Shown: positions 1 through 8,524 of the stretch, in pieces | Layout of the letters: the number at the start of each line of letters is the position of its first letter | How positions within the stretch are numbered: the first letter of the stretch is position 1 | From: Arthrobacter sp. ok362 | GTDB taxonomy: Bacteria; Actinomycetota; Actinomycetes; Actinomycetales; Micrococcaceae | Length of the DNA: 64,000 bases | Assembly (NCBI RefSeq): GCF_900102785.1 | Contig: NZ_FNGC01000002.1 | Coordinates: 124,001-188,000, forward strand | Reading direction: 5' to 3' | The notes under the pieces: model-generated | Seen by the model: only the letters and a program-made list of their open reading frames with translations | Told to the model about the DNA's origin: nothing | Databases searched by the model: none | Program-made: the position numbers and the translations under genes

Positions 1-270
1 GCTTTGCTGGGCGGCCGCCGCGGCGCCGGCGTCCACCACGCCGTCCTTGAGCACCACAATGTAGCTTTGCGCCCTCTGGGCCGCGGACGAGGGGGCGGCC
101 GCCGCCAGACCGAAGCCGGAGACCAGCGCCACGACTGTCAGCGAGGCCAGTGCACGCCGGAACCGAAGTCGGTCCGGTCTGGGAAGGGCGCTGCGCCGGC
201 GTCTGCGCGGGACCCGCGCCACCGATGTTAGCTGCGGGTCTGATGCCTTGCGGCTGGCTTGGCTGAACAT
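1..270 (-). CDS. Secreted S8 (subtilisin-like) peptidase, N-terminal part only
   Basis: The first 90 codons of a gene that runs off the left edge. ATG at 270-268 follows GGAGG at 5 bases. The N terminus is arginine-rich (about residues 20-40), then a hydrophobic Sec-type segment (LTVVALVSGFGLAAAA), a probable signal peptidase site, and YIVVLKDGVVD. That last stretch is typical of the inhibitor I9 prodomain of secreted subtilisins, which folds the protease and is then cut off. The catalytic domain lies outside the window, so the S8 assignment rests on the prodomain start and the signal peptide. Confidence 0.6.
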   Translation of the reverse strand, partial: MFSQASRKASDPQLTSVARVPRRRRRSALPRPDRLRFRRALASLTVVALVSGFGLAAAAPSSAAQRAQSYIVVLKDGVVDAGAAAAAQQS

Positions 271-391
271 CGTGGCCTCCCATTAAGCGAGTTCGCTAAT
301 TCGAGTGCCCCCCGCCCATATCTTAAGCCTCCGGTCGCGTCTTACACCCGGGCCCTTTGGAAAAACTTGTGCCGGGCGTTCGGCAGCTGCC

Positions 392-1768
392 TCAGACGAG
401 GCTGTCTTCCCTTGCAGGAGCCGGTACATTCCCGGGCGCCCGGGCGGCCGCGTGGGCTGCCGTCGCGGCGTGCTCCGCGTGCACGGCGTGCTCCGCGTGC
501 TCCGCGCGGACGTGGTGGCCGAACGGGCTGAACCGGCTGAAACCGAGTTCGGCAAAGGCATACGCGGTTTCGGCGTGCTCGGACCGGTCGACTCCGGCGA
601 GCTCGTCCTCGCGGCTGACCCGGAACCCGAGCGTCTTGTGGATGGCGAGTCCGATCACCGCGGTCCCGAGGCCGGACACCGCCACCGTGATGAGGACGGC
701 CACAGTCTGTGCGATGAGCTGGTGGAGCCCGCCGCCGTAGAACAGCCCGCCGCCTGCGCCGTCCACCGGGAGGGCAATGAAGCCCAGGGCAAGGGTGCCG
801 ATGAGGCCGGCGCCGAGGTGGACGCCGACGACGTCGAGCGAGTCGTCGAAGCCAAACTTGAACTTTAGGTCCACGAACACCACGCAGGCCGCACCGGCCA
901 CGAAGCCCAGGCCCAGCGCGGCGAGGGGGCTGATGTTGGCGCACGACGGCGTGATCGCCACCAGGCCGGCAACGGCGCCGGACGCGGCGCCCAGGGAGGT
1001 GGGGTGGCCGTGGCGGATTTTCTCCGCGACCAGCCAACTGATCATGGCCGCGGCGGGGGCGGCCAGGGTGTTCACCCAGATTAGGCCGGCCTGCTCCACG
1101 GTGGTGGCGGCGCCGGCGTTGAAGCCGAACCAGCCGAACCACAGGATGCCCGCGCCGAGCATGATGAAGGGGATGTTGTGGGGGCGGTGGCCGGGGTCCT
1201 TGCCGAAGCCATGCCGGTTGCCCAGGATCAGGACCAAAACCAGGGCCGCGGTCCCCGAGGCGATTTCCACCACGGTGCCGCCGGCGAAGTCGATGACCTG
1301 GCCGAAGACGGCACTCACGGCACCGCCGGCACTCATGAGGCCGCCGCCCCAGACCATGAAGGCCAACGGGCAGTAGACGAGGGTGATCCAGACCGGGACG
1401 AACAGGGCCCAGGAGGTGAATTTCGCGCGGTCCGCGATGGCGCCGCTGATGAGGGCCACCGTGAGGATGGCAAACGTGGCGCTGTAGCCGGCCTTGATCA
1501 AGTCGGGCGACCCGATGAGGCCGCTCAGGCCGAAGCTGGCGAACGGGTTGCCGAACACGCCGAGGACGCCTTGCCCGGTGCTCATCGAGTAGCCCCAGAG
1601 GACCCACACCACGCCGACAATCCCGATGGAGACGAAGCTCATCATCATCATGTTGAGCGAGGCCTTGGCCCGGGTCATGCCGCCGTAAAACAGGCCCAGT
1701 GCAGGGGTCATGAGCAGGACGAGCGCCGCAGAAACAATCATCCAGACGCTTCCAGCAGTGAGTTCCAC
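392..1768 (-). CDS. amt: Ammonium transporter, Amt family
   Basis: 458-aa integral membrane protein importing ammonium, with about 11 membrane segments. Typical Amt motifs are present: GLFYGGMTRAKASLNMMMMS near the start, DFAGGTVV at 160-167, and GVHLGAGLIGTL around 315. I chose GTG at 1768 because AGAAGGGA lies just upstream and translation enters the first helix at once; an ATG 53 codons earlier adds a non-homologous arginine-rich leader. Two oddities: the first pore histidine of the family (DFAGGTVVH) is Glu168 here, while the second (His317) is kept; and the C-terminal tail after residue 415 is rich in His and Ala, ending without family homology. No glnB/glnK gene is adjacent in the window. 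Confidence 0.93.
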   Translation of the reverse strand: MELTAGSVWMIVSAALVLLMTPALGLFYGGMTRAKASLNMMMMSFVSIGIVGVVWVLWGYSMSTGQGVLGVFGNPFASFGLSGLIGSPDLIKAGYSATFAILTVALISGAIADRAKFTSWALFVPVWITLVYCPLAFMVWGGGLMSAGGAVSAVFGQVIDFAGGTVVEIASGTAALVLVLILGNRHGFGKDPGHRPHNIPFIMLGAGILWFGWFGFNAGAATTVEQAGLIWVNTLAAPAAAMISWLVAEKIRHGHPTSLGAASGAVAGLVAITPSCANISPLAALGLGFVAGAACVVFVDLKFKFGFDDSLDVVGVHLGAGLIGTLALGFIALPVDGAGGGLFYGGGLHQLIAQTVAVLITVAVSGLGTAVIGLAIHKTLGFRVSREDELAGVDRSEHAETAYAFAELGFSRFSPFGHHVRAEHAEHAVHAEHAATAAHAAARAPGNVPAPAREDSLV

Positions 1769-1916
1769 CGGCGGGTCCCTTCTCGTCAGTCTTCCGTACC
1801 GGGACGCGTCGCCGCCGGCCCCCCGATCCGGATTCAATCGTCGCGGAGCCATGTTTCCGGCAGTGGGGTGAAAAGTTGCGGGCACGTTACAGGAATCGCG
1901 GCGGCGTGAAGTTCGC

Positions 1917-1943
1917 GTGACCGGCATGTTTCAGGAATGTAAA
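1917..1943 (-). promoter_or_regulatory. Candidate GlnR-type nitrogen-control boxes upstream of amt
   Basis: Read on the minus strand this stretch holds TTTAC, six bases, GAAAC, six bases, GTCAC. The half-sites sit at 11-bp intervals, like the GlnR pattern gTnAC-n6-GnAAC of actinobacteria. It lies about 150 bp upstream of the amt start, between amt and the end of the capA-like gene. The match is visual, and no regulator gene is in the window. Confidence 0.35.
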
Positions 1944-1950
1944 CGGGTCC

Positions 1951-2964
1951 TCAAACGGCCGCCGGATTGCCGAGCGGAATCTCAAGGCAGCGGCCGGACG
2001 CATTCCAGCTGCTCAGCGTGCCAAGGTGGCCGCTCAGCCGCTGCATCCGGGCGGCAATATCGGGCGCCGACCCCCGGGCCAGCCGGGCCTGAAATCCGGC
2101 GATGATCGTGGGGTACAGCCGAAGCGTGCGCCGGGCGCTTCCGTCGGTGTCGAGCATGAACACGAATGACTGGTCATTGCGCTCGATGGGGTCCACAGCA
2201 TAGTCGTCAACGAAGTCCCCGGCGCTGTAGATGATGGGACGGTTCCGGTGGATTCCCACGCCGCGGAAAATGTGCGGCGAGTGGCCGAACACGAGGTCGG
2301 CTCCGGCATCGATGAGGTCCCGGGCGAGGTCCTGATGCCGGGCCGGGACGTCGTAGCCCCAATTGCCGCCCCAATGGGCTGACACAATGAGGAACTGGAC
2401 GCGGGCTTTGGTCCTCCTGACGAGGTCCAAGAGTTCGTCCCTTAGCGCCCCGCCGCGCCGGCCGCCCTCATCGACGGGGACATCCTCCACCGGAACGTAG
2501 TAGACCCCGGGACTCGCGGCGCTGGCCTCCCAGTTGGGCTCGTTGTCTGTGAACGCAATGAATCCGACGGCGACGGCGCCTACACGCCGCACGGCCGGTC
2601 GGCGGGCGGCCTCCAGGTCGGGCCCGGCACCGGCATGCAGGATGCCGCGGCCGTCCAGCGCAGGCAGCATTTCCCGGAACGCGTCCTGGCCGAAATCCAG
2701 GACATGGTTGTTGGCGAGCGAGACGACGTCGATCCCGGCGGCGAGGAGGCTGGCCACGTTCTTCGGGTCCGAGCGGAAGTGGAAGATCTTGCCGGGCTCG
2801 GGCTCGCCGCCGGACGCCAGGACGCACTCCAGGTTGGCAATGCGAACGTCCGCCTGCCTCAGGAGCTCCAACGTGTCGCCCCACGGATAGGCAGGCCGGG
2901 CCGTTGCCAGGTGCCGGTTCACCAGACGGCCCAGCATGACGTCTCCCAGCAGCGCAATCTGCAT
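1951..2964 (-). CDS. CapA-family metallophosphatase-like protein
   Basis: 337-aa protein of the bacterial capsule synthesis / poly-gamma-glutamate CapA family, which has a calcineurin-like metallophosphatase fold. Metal-site motifs are in order: GDVMLGR at 7-13, ANLEC near 45, LANNHVLDFG near 90, SAHWGGN near 213 and VFGHSPHIF near 240. No signal peptide or membrane anchor is visible, unlike many CapA proteins, so it may be cytoplasmic. The ATG at 2964 is preferred because homology begins there (MQIALLGD); a longer frame runs upstream antisense-like through the DUF2630 gene. It probably forms an operon with that gene, 32 bp upstream. The substrate is unknown. Confidence 0.82.
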   Translation of the reverse strand: MQIALLGDVMLGRLVNRHLATARPAYPWGDTLELLRQADVRIANLECVLASGGEPEPGKIFHFRSDPKNVASLLAAGIDVVSLANNHVLDFGQDAFREMLPALDGRGILHAGAGPDLEAARRPAVRRVGAVAVGFIAFTDNEPNWEASAASPGVYYVPVEDVPVDEGGRRGGALRDELLDLVRRTKARVQFLIVSAHWGGNWGYDVPARHQDLARDLIDAGADLVFGHSPHIFRGVGIHRNRPIIYSAGDFVDDYAVDPIERNDQSFVFMLDTDGSARRTLRLYPTIIAGFQARLARGSAPDIAARMQRLSGHLGTLSSWNASGRCLEIPLGNPAAV

Positions 2965-2996
2965 GGCCAGCCGACCGGTCGTGTCACGGCCGAGGG

Positions 2997-3239
2997 CTAG
3001 CTCTGGTAGCCCTCGATCTCGCTGACCGGCCGCACCTCCGCCTCGTCGGGGTTCTCGCCGTAGTCCTTTTTGGCGCGCCGCTGGCGGAGCAGGTCCCAGC
3101 ACTGATCCAGCTGTTCTTCCACCTGCTGCAGCCTGAGGATGTCCGGCGCTCCGGCGCCGGCGGCCTGCGAGCCTTCGCGGAGGCCGTGTTCTTCCTCCAC
3201 CAGGGCCTTGATGCGCTCCAGGATGTCTTGGTTGTCCAC
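2997..3239 (-). CDS. DUF2630 family protein
   Basis: 80-aa acidic helical protein starting MDNQDILERIKALVEEEHGLRE, the signature start of DUF2630. These are small actinobacterial proteins of unknown function. The middle (ILRLQQVEEQLDQCWDLLRQRR) is a probable amphipathic helix or coiled coil, and the C terminus is polar. The start is GTG at 3239 with AAAGAGGA about 6 bases upstream. It is the first gene of a likely two-gene unit with the CapA-like gene. Confidence 0.85.
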   Translation of the reverse strand: MDNQDILERIKALVEEEHGLREGSQAAGAGAPDILRLQQVEEQLDQCWDLLRQRRAKKDYGENPDEAEVRPVSEIEGYQS

Positions 3240-3400
3240 GGTGTCCTCTTTTCGTCCGACGGCGGCGGGTCCCCATCTCTTCGCAGGGCCCCTTTCCAGC
3301 AGGTCCCTTTCCAGCCTACGGAGGGGAAGGGGCCGTGAACAGGCACCACCGGCACGCAGTTACAGTACGCGGCACGGCGACGCGGTCCGGAGCCTGGGTC

Positions 3401-5275
3401 CTAGCCAAGGAGTTCGTCCGGGTAGCACCAGCGCCAGTCCTCGCCCGGCTCGATGCTGCGCATGACGGGGTGGCCGCTGGCCTGGAAGTGCTTGGAGGCA
3501 TGAGTTCCCGGGGAGGAATCGCAGCAGGCCACGTTGCCGCACTGCAGGCACATCCGCAGATGCACCGTCGTCGTCCCTTCCCGTTCGCACGCGGCACAGA
3601 AGGGCCCCGTCGGGACGGCCGGAGCCGGGGCGGACTCCAGGTGGGAACAAACTCCGAGGGGCCGGGCGATCCCCTCGCCGCCGCGGCCGCCCTCCGTGTC
3701 AGGTTCTTCCAATGCGGCGTCCAGCATGGACTCTTCGACGTCGAGGCGGTCAAGGACGTTGACCAGGACCTCGTGGGCGTATCCGCCGCCGCGCCGCAGT
3801 TCGAGGACCTTGGCGCGCTCGGCGTCCAGCATTGCCAGCCGGAGTTGGGCATAGCGCTGGCTCGGGGTGGCGGCTTCCGCGGACGGCCGGCCCAGCCGCT
3901 CCCACGCGGCCAGCCCGCGTTCCTGGGTGCGCCGCTTGAGCATCGCCACGACTTCCGGCGGGTCGGCGTCCGAGCGCAGTTCCTGGAGACGCTGCACGCC
4001 CGCAGCCGTCGCCATCTGCATGAGGGACGCCTCGTTGAGCGCGTCCTCGCGCGCGTCCGGTCCCTTCACACGCAGCCATCGGACCACGGCCGGGAGCGTG
4101 AAGCCCTGCAAGGTCAGCGTGCCGGCCACCACCACGAGGGCCATCAGAATCAGGACGGACCGGTGTTCCAGCCCTGCTGGCAGGACCAGGACGGCGGCAA
4201 GCGTCACCACGCCGCGCATGCCGGCCCAGGAGACGATCGCCGGAAACTGCCAGGGCGGCGGGGGGTCCTTCCGCCTGATGGCGGGAATGAGCCGCGGCAG
4301 GTAGGTCGCGGGGAAGACCCAGACCGGGCGCAGGATCAGCACGGCCAGCAGCACCACGGCGCAGCCGAGCCAGATCCGTTCCGGCCCCAGCGAGTCATCC
4401 CGGACGCCCTCGATGATGGTCCGGACCTGCAGCCCGATCAGGAGGAAAACAGAATTCTCCAGCAGGAACTGGACCGTGTGCCAATTGCTGCGCTGGCTCA
4501 GCCGTGCGGCCCCGTTTGGCATGGACGGCGCCTTGGTCCCCATGATTAGCCCAGTGACGACGACGGCCAGGACGCCGGAGGCGTGGATCGCTTCCGCCGG
4601 GAGGTACGCCACGAGCGGTGCGATCAGGGAAGTGGAGGTGTTGATGGCCACGTTGCGGATCCGTTTGCGGAGTGCCGTGAGCACGAAGGCCGCGGCAACG
4701 CCCACCACCAGGCCCCCGCCGGCCGCAAGGAGGAAGCCGCCGGCGATCTCCGCCGCGGAAACGGTTCCGGCGATGCCGGCGATGGCGGCGCGCAGGCAGA
4801 CCAGCGCCGTGGCGTCGTTGACCAGCGATTCGCCCTCCAGGATGGTGACAACCCTGCGGGGCATGCCCACCTTTCGCGCAATGGCGGTCGCAGCGACGGC
4901 GTCCGGCGGTGCGACGACGGCACCCAGGGCGATGGCAGCCGCCAGCGGGATCTCGGGAAACAGCCAGGCGACCACCAACCCGACGCCGATGGTGCCGAAG
5001 ATGACGTAGCCCACCGAAAGCAGGCCGATCGAGCGGCGGTTGGAACCGAAATCGAACAGCGACGTCTGCAGCGCCGCTGCGTAGAGCAGCGGCGGCAACA
5101 GCCCGACCAGGACGAGCTCGGGATTCAGCGTGATGGTCGGGACAAACGGGAGGAACGAACACACAACGCCGGCCAGCACCAGCAGCAGGGGGACGGAGAC
5201 GTTGATTTTGTGTCCCAGCGCGCTGCAGGCGCAGACAATGGCGACGAGGGCCAGCACCCCGAAAGCGACTTCCAT
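3401..5275 (-). CDS. CPA1-type Na+/H+ antiporter fused to a UBP-type zinc finger
   Basis: 624 aa. Residues 1 to about 400 form a cation/proton antiporter with about 12 membrane segments. It shows the family's GAVVAPPDAVAA motif near 120 and EGESLVNDATALV near 145. A soluble helical linker (about 400-555) follows. The last 68 residues are a UBP-type (ubiquitin protease-like) zinc finger: CAAC at 560-563, MCLQCG near 575-580, CC at 584-585, then His residues to GHPV and a final Trp-rich EDWRWCYPDELLG. The antiporter likely exports Na+ (or K+) in exchange for protons. The role of the zinc finger is unknown. The start is ATG at 5275; the ribosome site is weak. It is transcribed away from the pfpI-like gene. 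Confidence 0.88.
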   Translation of the reverse strand: MEVAFGVLALVAIVCACSALGHKINVSVPLLLVLAGVVCSFLPFVPTITLNPELVLVGLLPPLLYAAALQTSLFDFGSNRRSIGLLSVGYVIFGTIGVGLVVAWLFPEIPLAAAIALGAVVAPPDAVAATAIARKVGMPRRVVTILEGESLVNDATALVCLRAAIAGIAGTVSAAEIAGGFLLAAGGGLVVGVAAAFVLTALRKRIRNVAINTSTSLIAPLVAYLPAEAIHASGVLAVVVTGLIMGTKAPSMPNGAARLSQRSNWHTVQFLLENSVFLLIGLQVRTIIEGVRDDSLGPERIWLGCAVVLLAVLILRPVWVFPATYLPRLIPAIRRKDPPPPWQFPAIVSWAGMRGVVTLAAVLVLPAGLEHRSVLILMALVVVAGTLTLQGFTLPAVVRWLRVKGPDAREDALNEASLMQMATAAGVQRLQELRSDADPPEVVAMLKRRTQERGLAAWERLGRPSAEAATPSQRYAQLRLAMLDAERAKVLELRRGGGYAHEVLVNVLDRLDVEESMLDAALEEPDTEGGRGGEGIARPLGVCSHLESAPAPAVPTGPFCAACEREGTTTVHLRMCLQCGNVACCDSSPGTHASKHFQASGHPVMRSIEPGEDWRWCYPDELLG

Positions 5276-5449
5276 TGGCCCATTCTCTCAGCTTCACGGC
5301 CGTTGCCGGAGGGGCCCCCGCAGCACATCATCAGCTTGCTTATGACTTGGCGGCTTCCTAGAGTTAGGACTGCAAGCCAAGTGAGACTCAGCGCTGGCGC
5401 CGGGCACGGACGAACGTGCCCGGCCAGCGCCCCGGCACGAGGAGGACAC

Positions 5450-6016
5450 ATGTCAGAGCACAATATTTCGGGCAAGAAAGTCGCGTTCCTGCTCACAGAT
5501 GGTGTGGAGCAAGTGGAACTGACCAGCCCGTGGAATGCCGTGAAGGAAGCGGGCGGCGTGCCAACCTTGGTCTCGCCGAAGAGCGGCAAGCTGCAGGGCT
5601 TCAACGGCACTGAAAAGGGCGAGACGTTCGCCGTCGAGCTCACCGCGGCCGAGGCGGACGCCGCCGATTTCCACGCCCTGGTCATTCCCGGCGGCGTCGT
5701 CAACGCCGATCACCTCCGCGTCGACAAAGACGCCCAGGCGTTCACCCGGGCCTTCTTTGAGCAGCACAAGCCCGTCGCCTCCATCTGCCACGGCCCGTGG
5801 ATGCTCATCGACGCCGGCGTGGTCAGCGGCAGGAGTTTGACCTCGTATCACACGCTCCAGACGGACCTCAAGAACGCCGGCGCGATCTGGACTGACGAAC
5901 AAGTTGTGGTGGACCAGGGCCTGGTGACCAGCCGCAGCCCGCGTGACCTCCCGGCCTTCAACGCCAAACTCGTTGAGGAAATAGCCGAGGGCGAACACGC
6001 CGGCCAGACGCCGTAG
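5450..6016 (+). CDS. DJ-1/PfpI family type 1 glutamine amidotransferase-like protein
   Basis: 188 aa with the DJ-1/PfpI fold. The N terminus KKVAFLLTDGVEQVEL contains the conserved acidic residue (Glu of GVEQVEL), and the nucleophile elbow is ASICHGPWML near 110 with catalytic Cys-His. Such proteins are stress-related deglycase, hydrolase or chaperone-like enzymes; the exact reaction is not fixed by sequence. ATG at 5450 follows GAGGAGGACAC. The gene is divergent from the antiporter across 174 bp that hold no other gene. Confidence 0.9.
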   Translation: MSEHNISGKKVAFLLTDGVEQVELTSPWNAVKEAGGVPTLVSPKSGKLQGFNGTEKGETFAVELTAAEADAADFHALVIPGGVVNADHLRVDKDAQAFTRAFFEQHKPVASICHGPWMLIDAGVVSGRSLTSYHTLQTDLKNAGAIWTDEQVVVDQGLVTSRSPRDLPAFNAKLVEEIAEGEHAGQTP

Positions 6017-6198
6017 CCGCTTCCCGCCCTACCGCCACGGCGGCTGGGCGGCGGTGCGCAAACGCCGCCGGATCCTGCTGCCCTGTTCTCCCGCCGGACA
6101 CCTACCCACGCTGACGGTTTTGCGGCAGGATGTGCCCTGTAACGTGCACCGTCGTTGCCGCACCGGCCGGCGCCCCCAAGCAGCAAGGAGTTTCGGAC

Positions 6199-6612
6199 AT
6201 GACTACGCTCAATCCCTACCTCGGCTTCCGCGACAGTGCGAAGGACGCCATGACCTTCTACCAGTCGGTATTCGGCGGGGAACTGACCATGAGTACGTTC
6301 GCCGAGTACCAGGCCAGCGAGGACCCGGCGGAGCAGGAAAAGATCATGCATGCCCAGCTCCGGACGGACGGGGGCATGGTGCTCATGGGAGCCGACACAC
6401 CCAAGAGCATGGACTACACCCCCGGCACCAACTTCTCCGTGTCCCTTAGCGGGTCCGACGAAGCCGAGCTCCGCGGCTACTTCGACAAACTGGCCGACGG
6501 CGGCACCATCGCGATGCCGCTGGAAAGGGCACCCTGGGGCGACATCTTCGGCATGTGCAAGGACAAGTTCGGCGTGGACTGGCTGGTGAATGTCGGTGCC
6601 GAGGCCGCCTAG
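6199..6612 (+). CDS. VOC family (PhnB-like) protein
   Basis: 137 aa. It begins TTLNPYLGFRDSAKDAMTFYQSVFGGEL, the PhnB/glyoxalase-like start in which an aromatic-rich strand precedes FYQ..FGGE. It ends APWGDIFGMCKDKFGVDWLVN, the usual C-terminal strand of the family. These small cytoplasmic proteins have the vicinal-oxygen-chelate fold; many are uncharacterised metal-binding enzymes. ATG at 6199 follows AAGGAG at 8 bases. The alpha/beta hydrolase starts 6 bp downstream, so the two are probably co-transcribed. Confidence 0.9.
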   Translation: MTTLNPYLGFRDSAKDAMTFYQSVFGGELTMSTFAEYQASEDPAEQEKIMHAQLRTDGGMVLMGADTPKSMDYTPGTNFSVSLSGSDEAELRGYFDKLADGGTIAMPLERAPWGDIFGMCKDKFGVDWLVNVGAEAA

Positions 6613-6618
6613 CACAGC

Positions 6619-7413
6619 ATGAGGGAACCGGTCCGCTTGGAGATTTCGGTGGCGGGCCACGCCGGCCACGTCTTCGCCTCGCGCGGAATGGCCGGCGGCT
6701 CCGCGCCCGCCGTCGTGCTCATCCATGGAATCGGCACGTCACACCGCTACCTGCGCCGGCTGCACCGGCTCCTGGCCGGTTCAGTGGAGACCTATTCCAT
6801 TGACCTGCCGGGTTTCGGCGCTACGCCCAGGCCCCGGAACACGCTCTCCATTGCCGCCCACGCCCGCTACATCCTCGGCGCCATGGAGCAGCTTGGCGTT
6901 CCGGAATTCGTGCTCGCGGGGCACTCGATGGGAACACAGTTTGCCACGGAGGCGGCCCTTCAGGAGCCCGGACGGATCTCGAATTTGGTTTTGATGGGTC
7001 CCGTGGTGGACCCCAGACGCGGCACCGTGGCGCAGCAGGCCCTGGCGCTGGGCCGTGACTGCCTGTTCTACGAGAGCCCCTCCTCGAACGCCCTCGTTTT
7101 CAGCGACTACCTGCGTTGCGGTCCCGTCTGGTACTTCAAGACCCTGCGGGTCATGATGGAGTACCCCTTGGAGCAGAAGATCACCGGCGTCAGCGCGCCG
7201 GTGCTTGTGGTGCGCGGCGCCAACGACCCCGTCGCGGATGCTGACTGGGGCCGCCGGCTGGCCGGGCTCGCCCGCCGGGGGCGGCTGCAACAGGTGCAAG
7301 GAACCGGGCACGTCGTCCAGCACAACCGGGCCCTGGAGGTCCGGGACGGGATTCTGGCCTTCACCGGCCTGGGTGCGCCTGCAGCCGAGCCGTTGCACGG
7401 AAACCCGGCGTGA
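6619..7413 (+). CDS. Alpha/beta hydrolase
   Basis: 264 aa with the alpha/beta hydrolase fold. An oxyanion-loop HGIG follows VVLI near 38-44, the nucleophile elbow GHSMG sits near 102-106, an acid is likely in RGANDPVADADW, and a terminal His lies in VQGTGHVVQHN. It lacks a signal peptide, so it is probably a cytoplasmic esterase-like enzyme of unknown substrate. The 6-bp gap to the VOC gene suggests one transcript. It is convergent with the GAF-ANTAR gene. Confidence 0.87.
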   Translation: MREPVRLEISVAGHAGHVFASRGMAGGSAPAVVLIHGIGTSHRYLRRLHRLLAGSVETYSIDLPGFGATPRPRNTLSIAAHARYILGAMEQLGVPEFVLAGHSMGTQFATEAALQEPGRISNLVLMGPVVDPRRGTVAQQALALGRDCLFYESPSSNALVFSDYLRCGPVWYFKTLRVMMEYPLEQKITGVSAPVLVVRGANDPVADADWGRRLAGLARRGRLQQVQGTGHVVQHNRALEVRDGILAFTGLGAPAAEPLHGNPA

Positions 7414-7438
7414 GCGCACGGGCAGCGCCGGGGCCGGG

Positions 7439-8173
7439 TTAGACCTCGAAGTGTGTCCGGGCGGGGCCCTGGCCGAGTGACTCGACCACCCCGGCCGCGA
7501 CGACGTGGAGCTTGATGTTCCGGGCGCTGGACGCCGACTTCAAGAGCTCGAACGCCTCGTCCTGGCTGCAGCGGTTCTGCGCCATGATGATGCCGACGGC
7601 AACGTCGATCGCGGTCCGCGTTTCCAGGCTGGCCTTGAGGTTGGCGGCCGTCTCGCTGCTGTGCGCGAACCGGACCGCGAGCCGCAGGGCCATGGATGTC
7701 TGGTGGACAAAATCACGGGCCAGTTCCGTGGCACGTTCATCGAACCGGCCCGGCCGGTGCGAATACAGGTTCAAGGCGGCCCGGGTTTCGCCTTCGAGCA
7801 GGAACGGCAGCGCCAGGATGGACCGGAAGCCGTGTCCGCGCACCGTCGCGGCGTACTGCGGCCAGCGATCATCGAGTTCAAGGTCCTCAACGTGGACGGT
7901 TCGCTGTTCCCGGGAAGCCGTCATGCAGGGGCCGTCGCCGAAGGTGTACTGGATTTCGTCCATTGCCTGCGCGGCGGGGCTGCTGCTGGCGACGGTGGCC
8001 GCCTTCCGTTGCCGAAGGAGCGTGACGCCGCACAGGATCTCGTCCCCGGGCTCGGAGAGGCTGCGCGCGGACACACGAGCGAGCCCGCAGAGGAACTCCT
8101 CGACGTCGGAGCTGCTGAGCACCAGTTCATGCAGCTGCTGGTTTATTGAATTTGCGGTTGACTCGCTGACCAC
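7439..8173 (-). CDS. GAF and ANTAR domain RNA-binding antiterminator-type regulator
   Basis: 244 aa. Residues about 10-165 form a GAF sensor domain (DGPCMTASREQRTVHVEDL, then RSILALPFLLEG). Residues about 175-235 form an ANTAR domain (LETRTAIDVAVGIIMAQNRCSQDEAFELLKSASS), a three-helix RNA-binding module that prevents termination at paired hairpins. This architecture is abundant in actinobacteria and its ligands are mostly unknown. The start is GTG at 8173 with only a weak ribosome site. No target hairpin pair was identified nearby. Confidence 0.9.
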   Translation of the reverse strand: MVSESTANSINQQLHELVLSSSDVEEFLCGLARVSARSLSEPGDEILCGVTLLRQRKAATVASSSPAAQAMDEIQYTFGDGPCMTASREQRTVHVEDLELDDRWPQYAATVRGHGFRSILALPFLLEGETRAALNLYSHRPGRFDERATELARDFVHQTSMALRLAVRFAHSSETAANLKASLETRTAIDVAVGIIMAQNRCSQDEAFELLKSASSARNIKLHVVAAGVVESLGQGPARTHFEV

Positions 8174-8524
8174 TTATCTGTTGTGCCGTTTCACTCAGGT
8201 CAAGACGACCCGGCGGCGCTTCCCACCGCGGCAAGTGGCGGATACGGCAGCGGCCGGATCGAAGAACAATCCAACGGCTCGCTGCAAAACCGTACCGAGA
8301 GAGTATATACATCCGAACCACTGCTCGTCAGCCGCGGGGCGGGTCGGTACGCAGGCGCAAAATCGGGCATAAAGGCCCTCACCGGGCTTCGGCCGCGGGC
8401 GGATAGTTGGATGCAGCGGCCACCTGGTCCATTTCGGGTTTGGGGAACCCGCAGGAGCGCACCAGTTTCAGCAGCACACGACTGATGGCCGATGGCCCAC
8501 GTTTCGACTTGAAAGCCATATCCC
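8174..8524. other. Divergent intergenic region without a gene
   Basis: 351 bp between the divergent GAF-ANTAR and phosphoribosyltransferase genes. It holds a short AT-rich patch with the palindrome GTATATAC at 8303-8310, a plausible promoter element. I see no supported gene, RNA or repeat here. Confidence 0.5.

Noticed and set aside
3276..3366. GGCCCCTTTCC / GGGGAAGGGGCC inverted repeat as a terminator
   Set aside because: Arms pair imperfectly around a long loop and no U-run follows; too weak to list.
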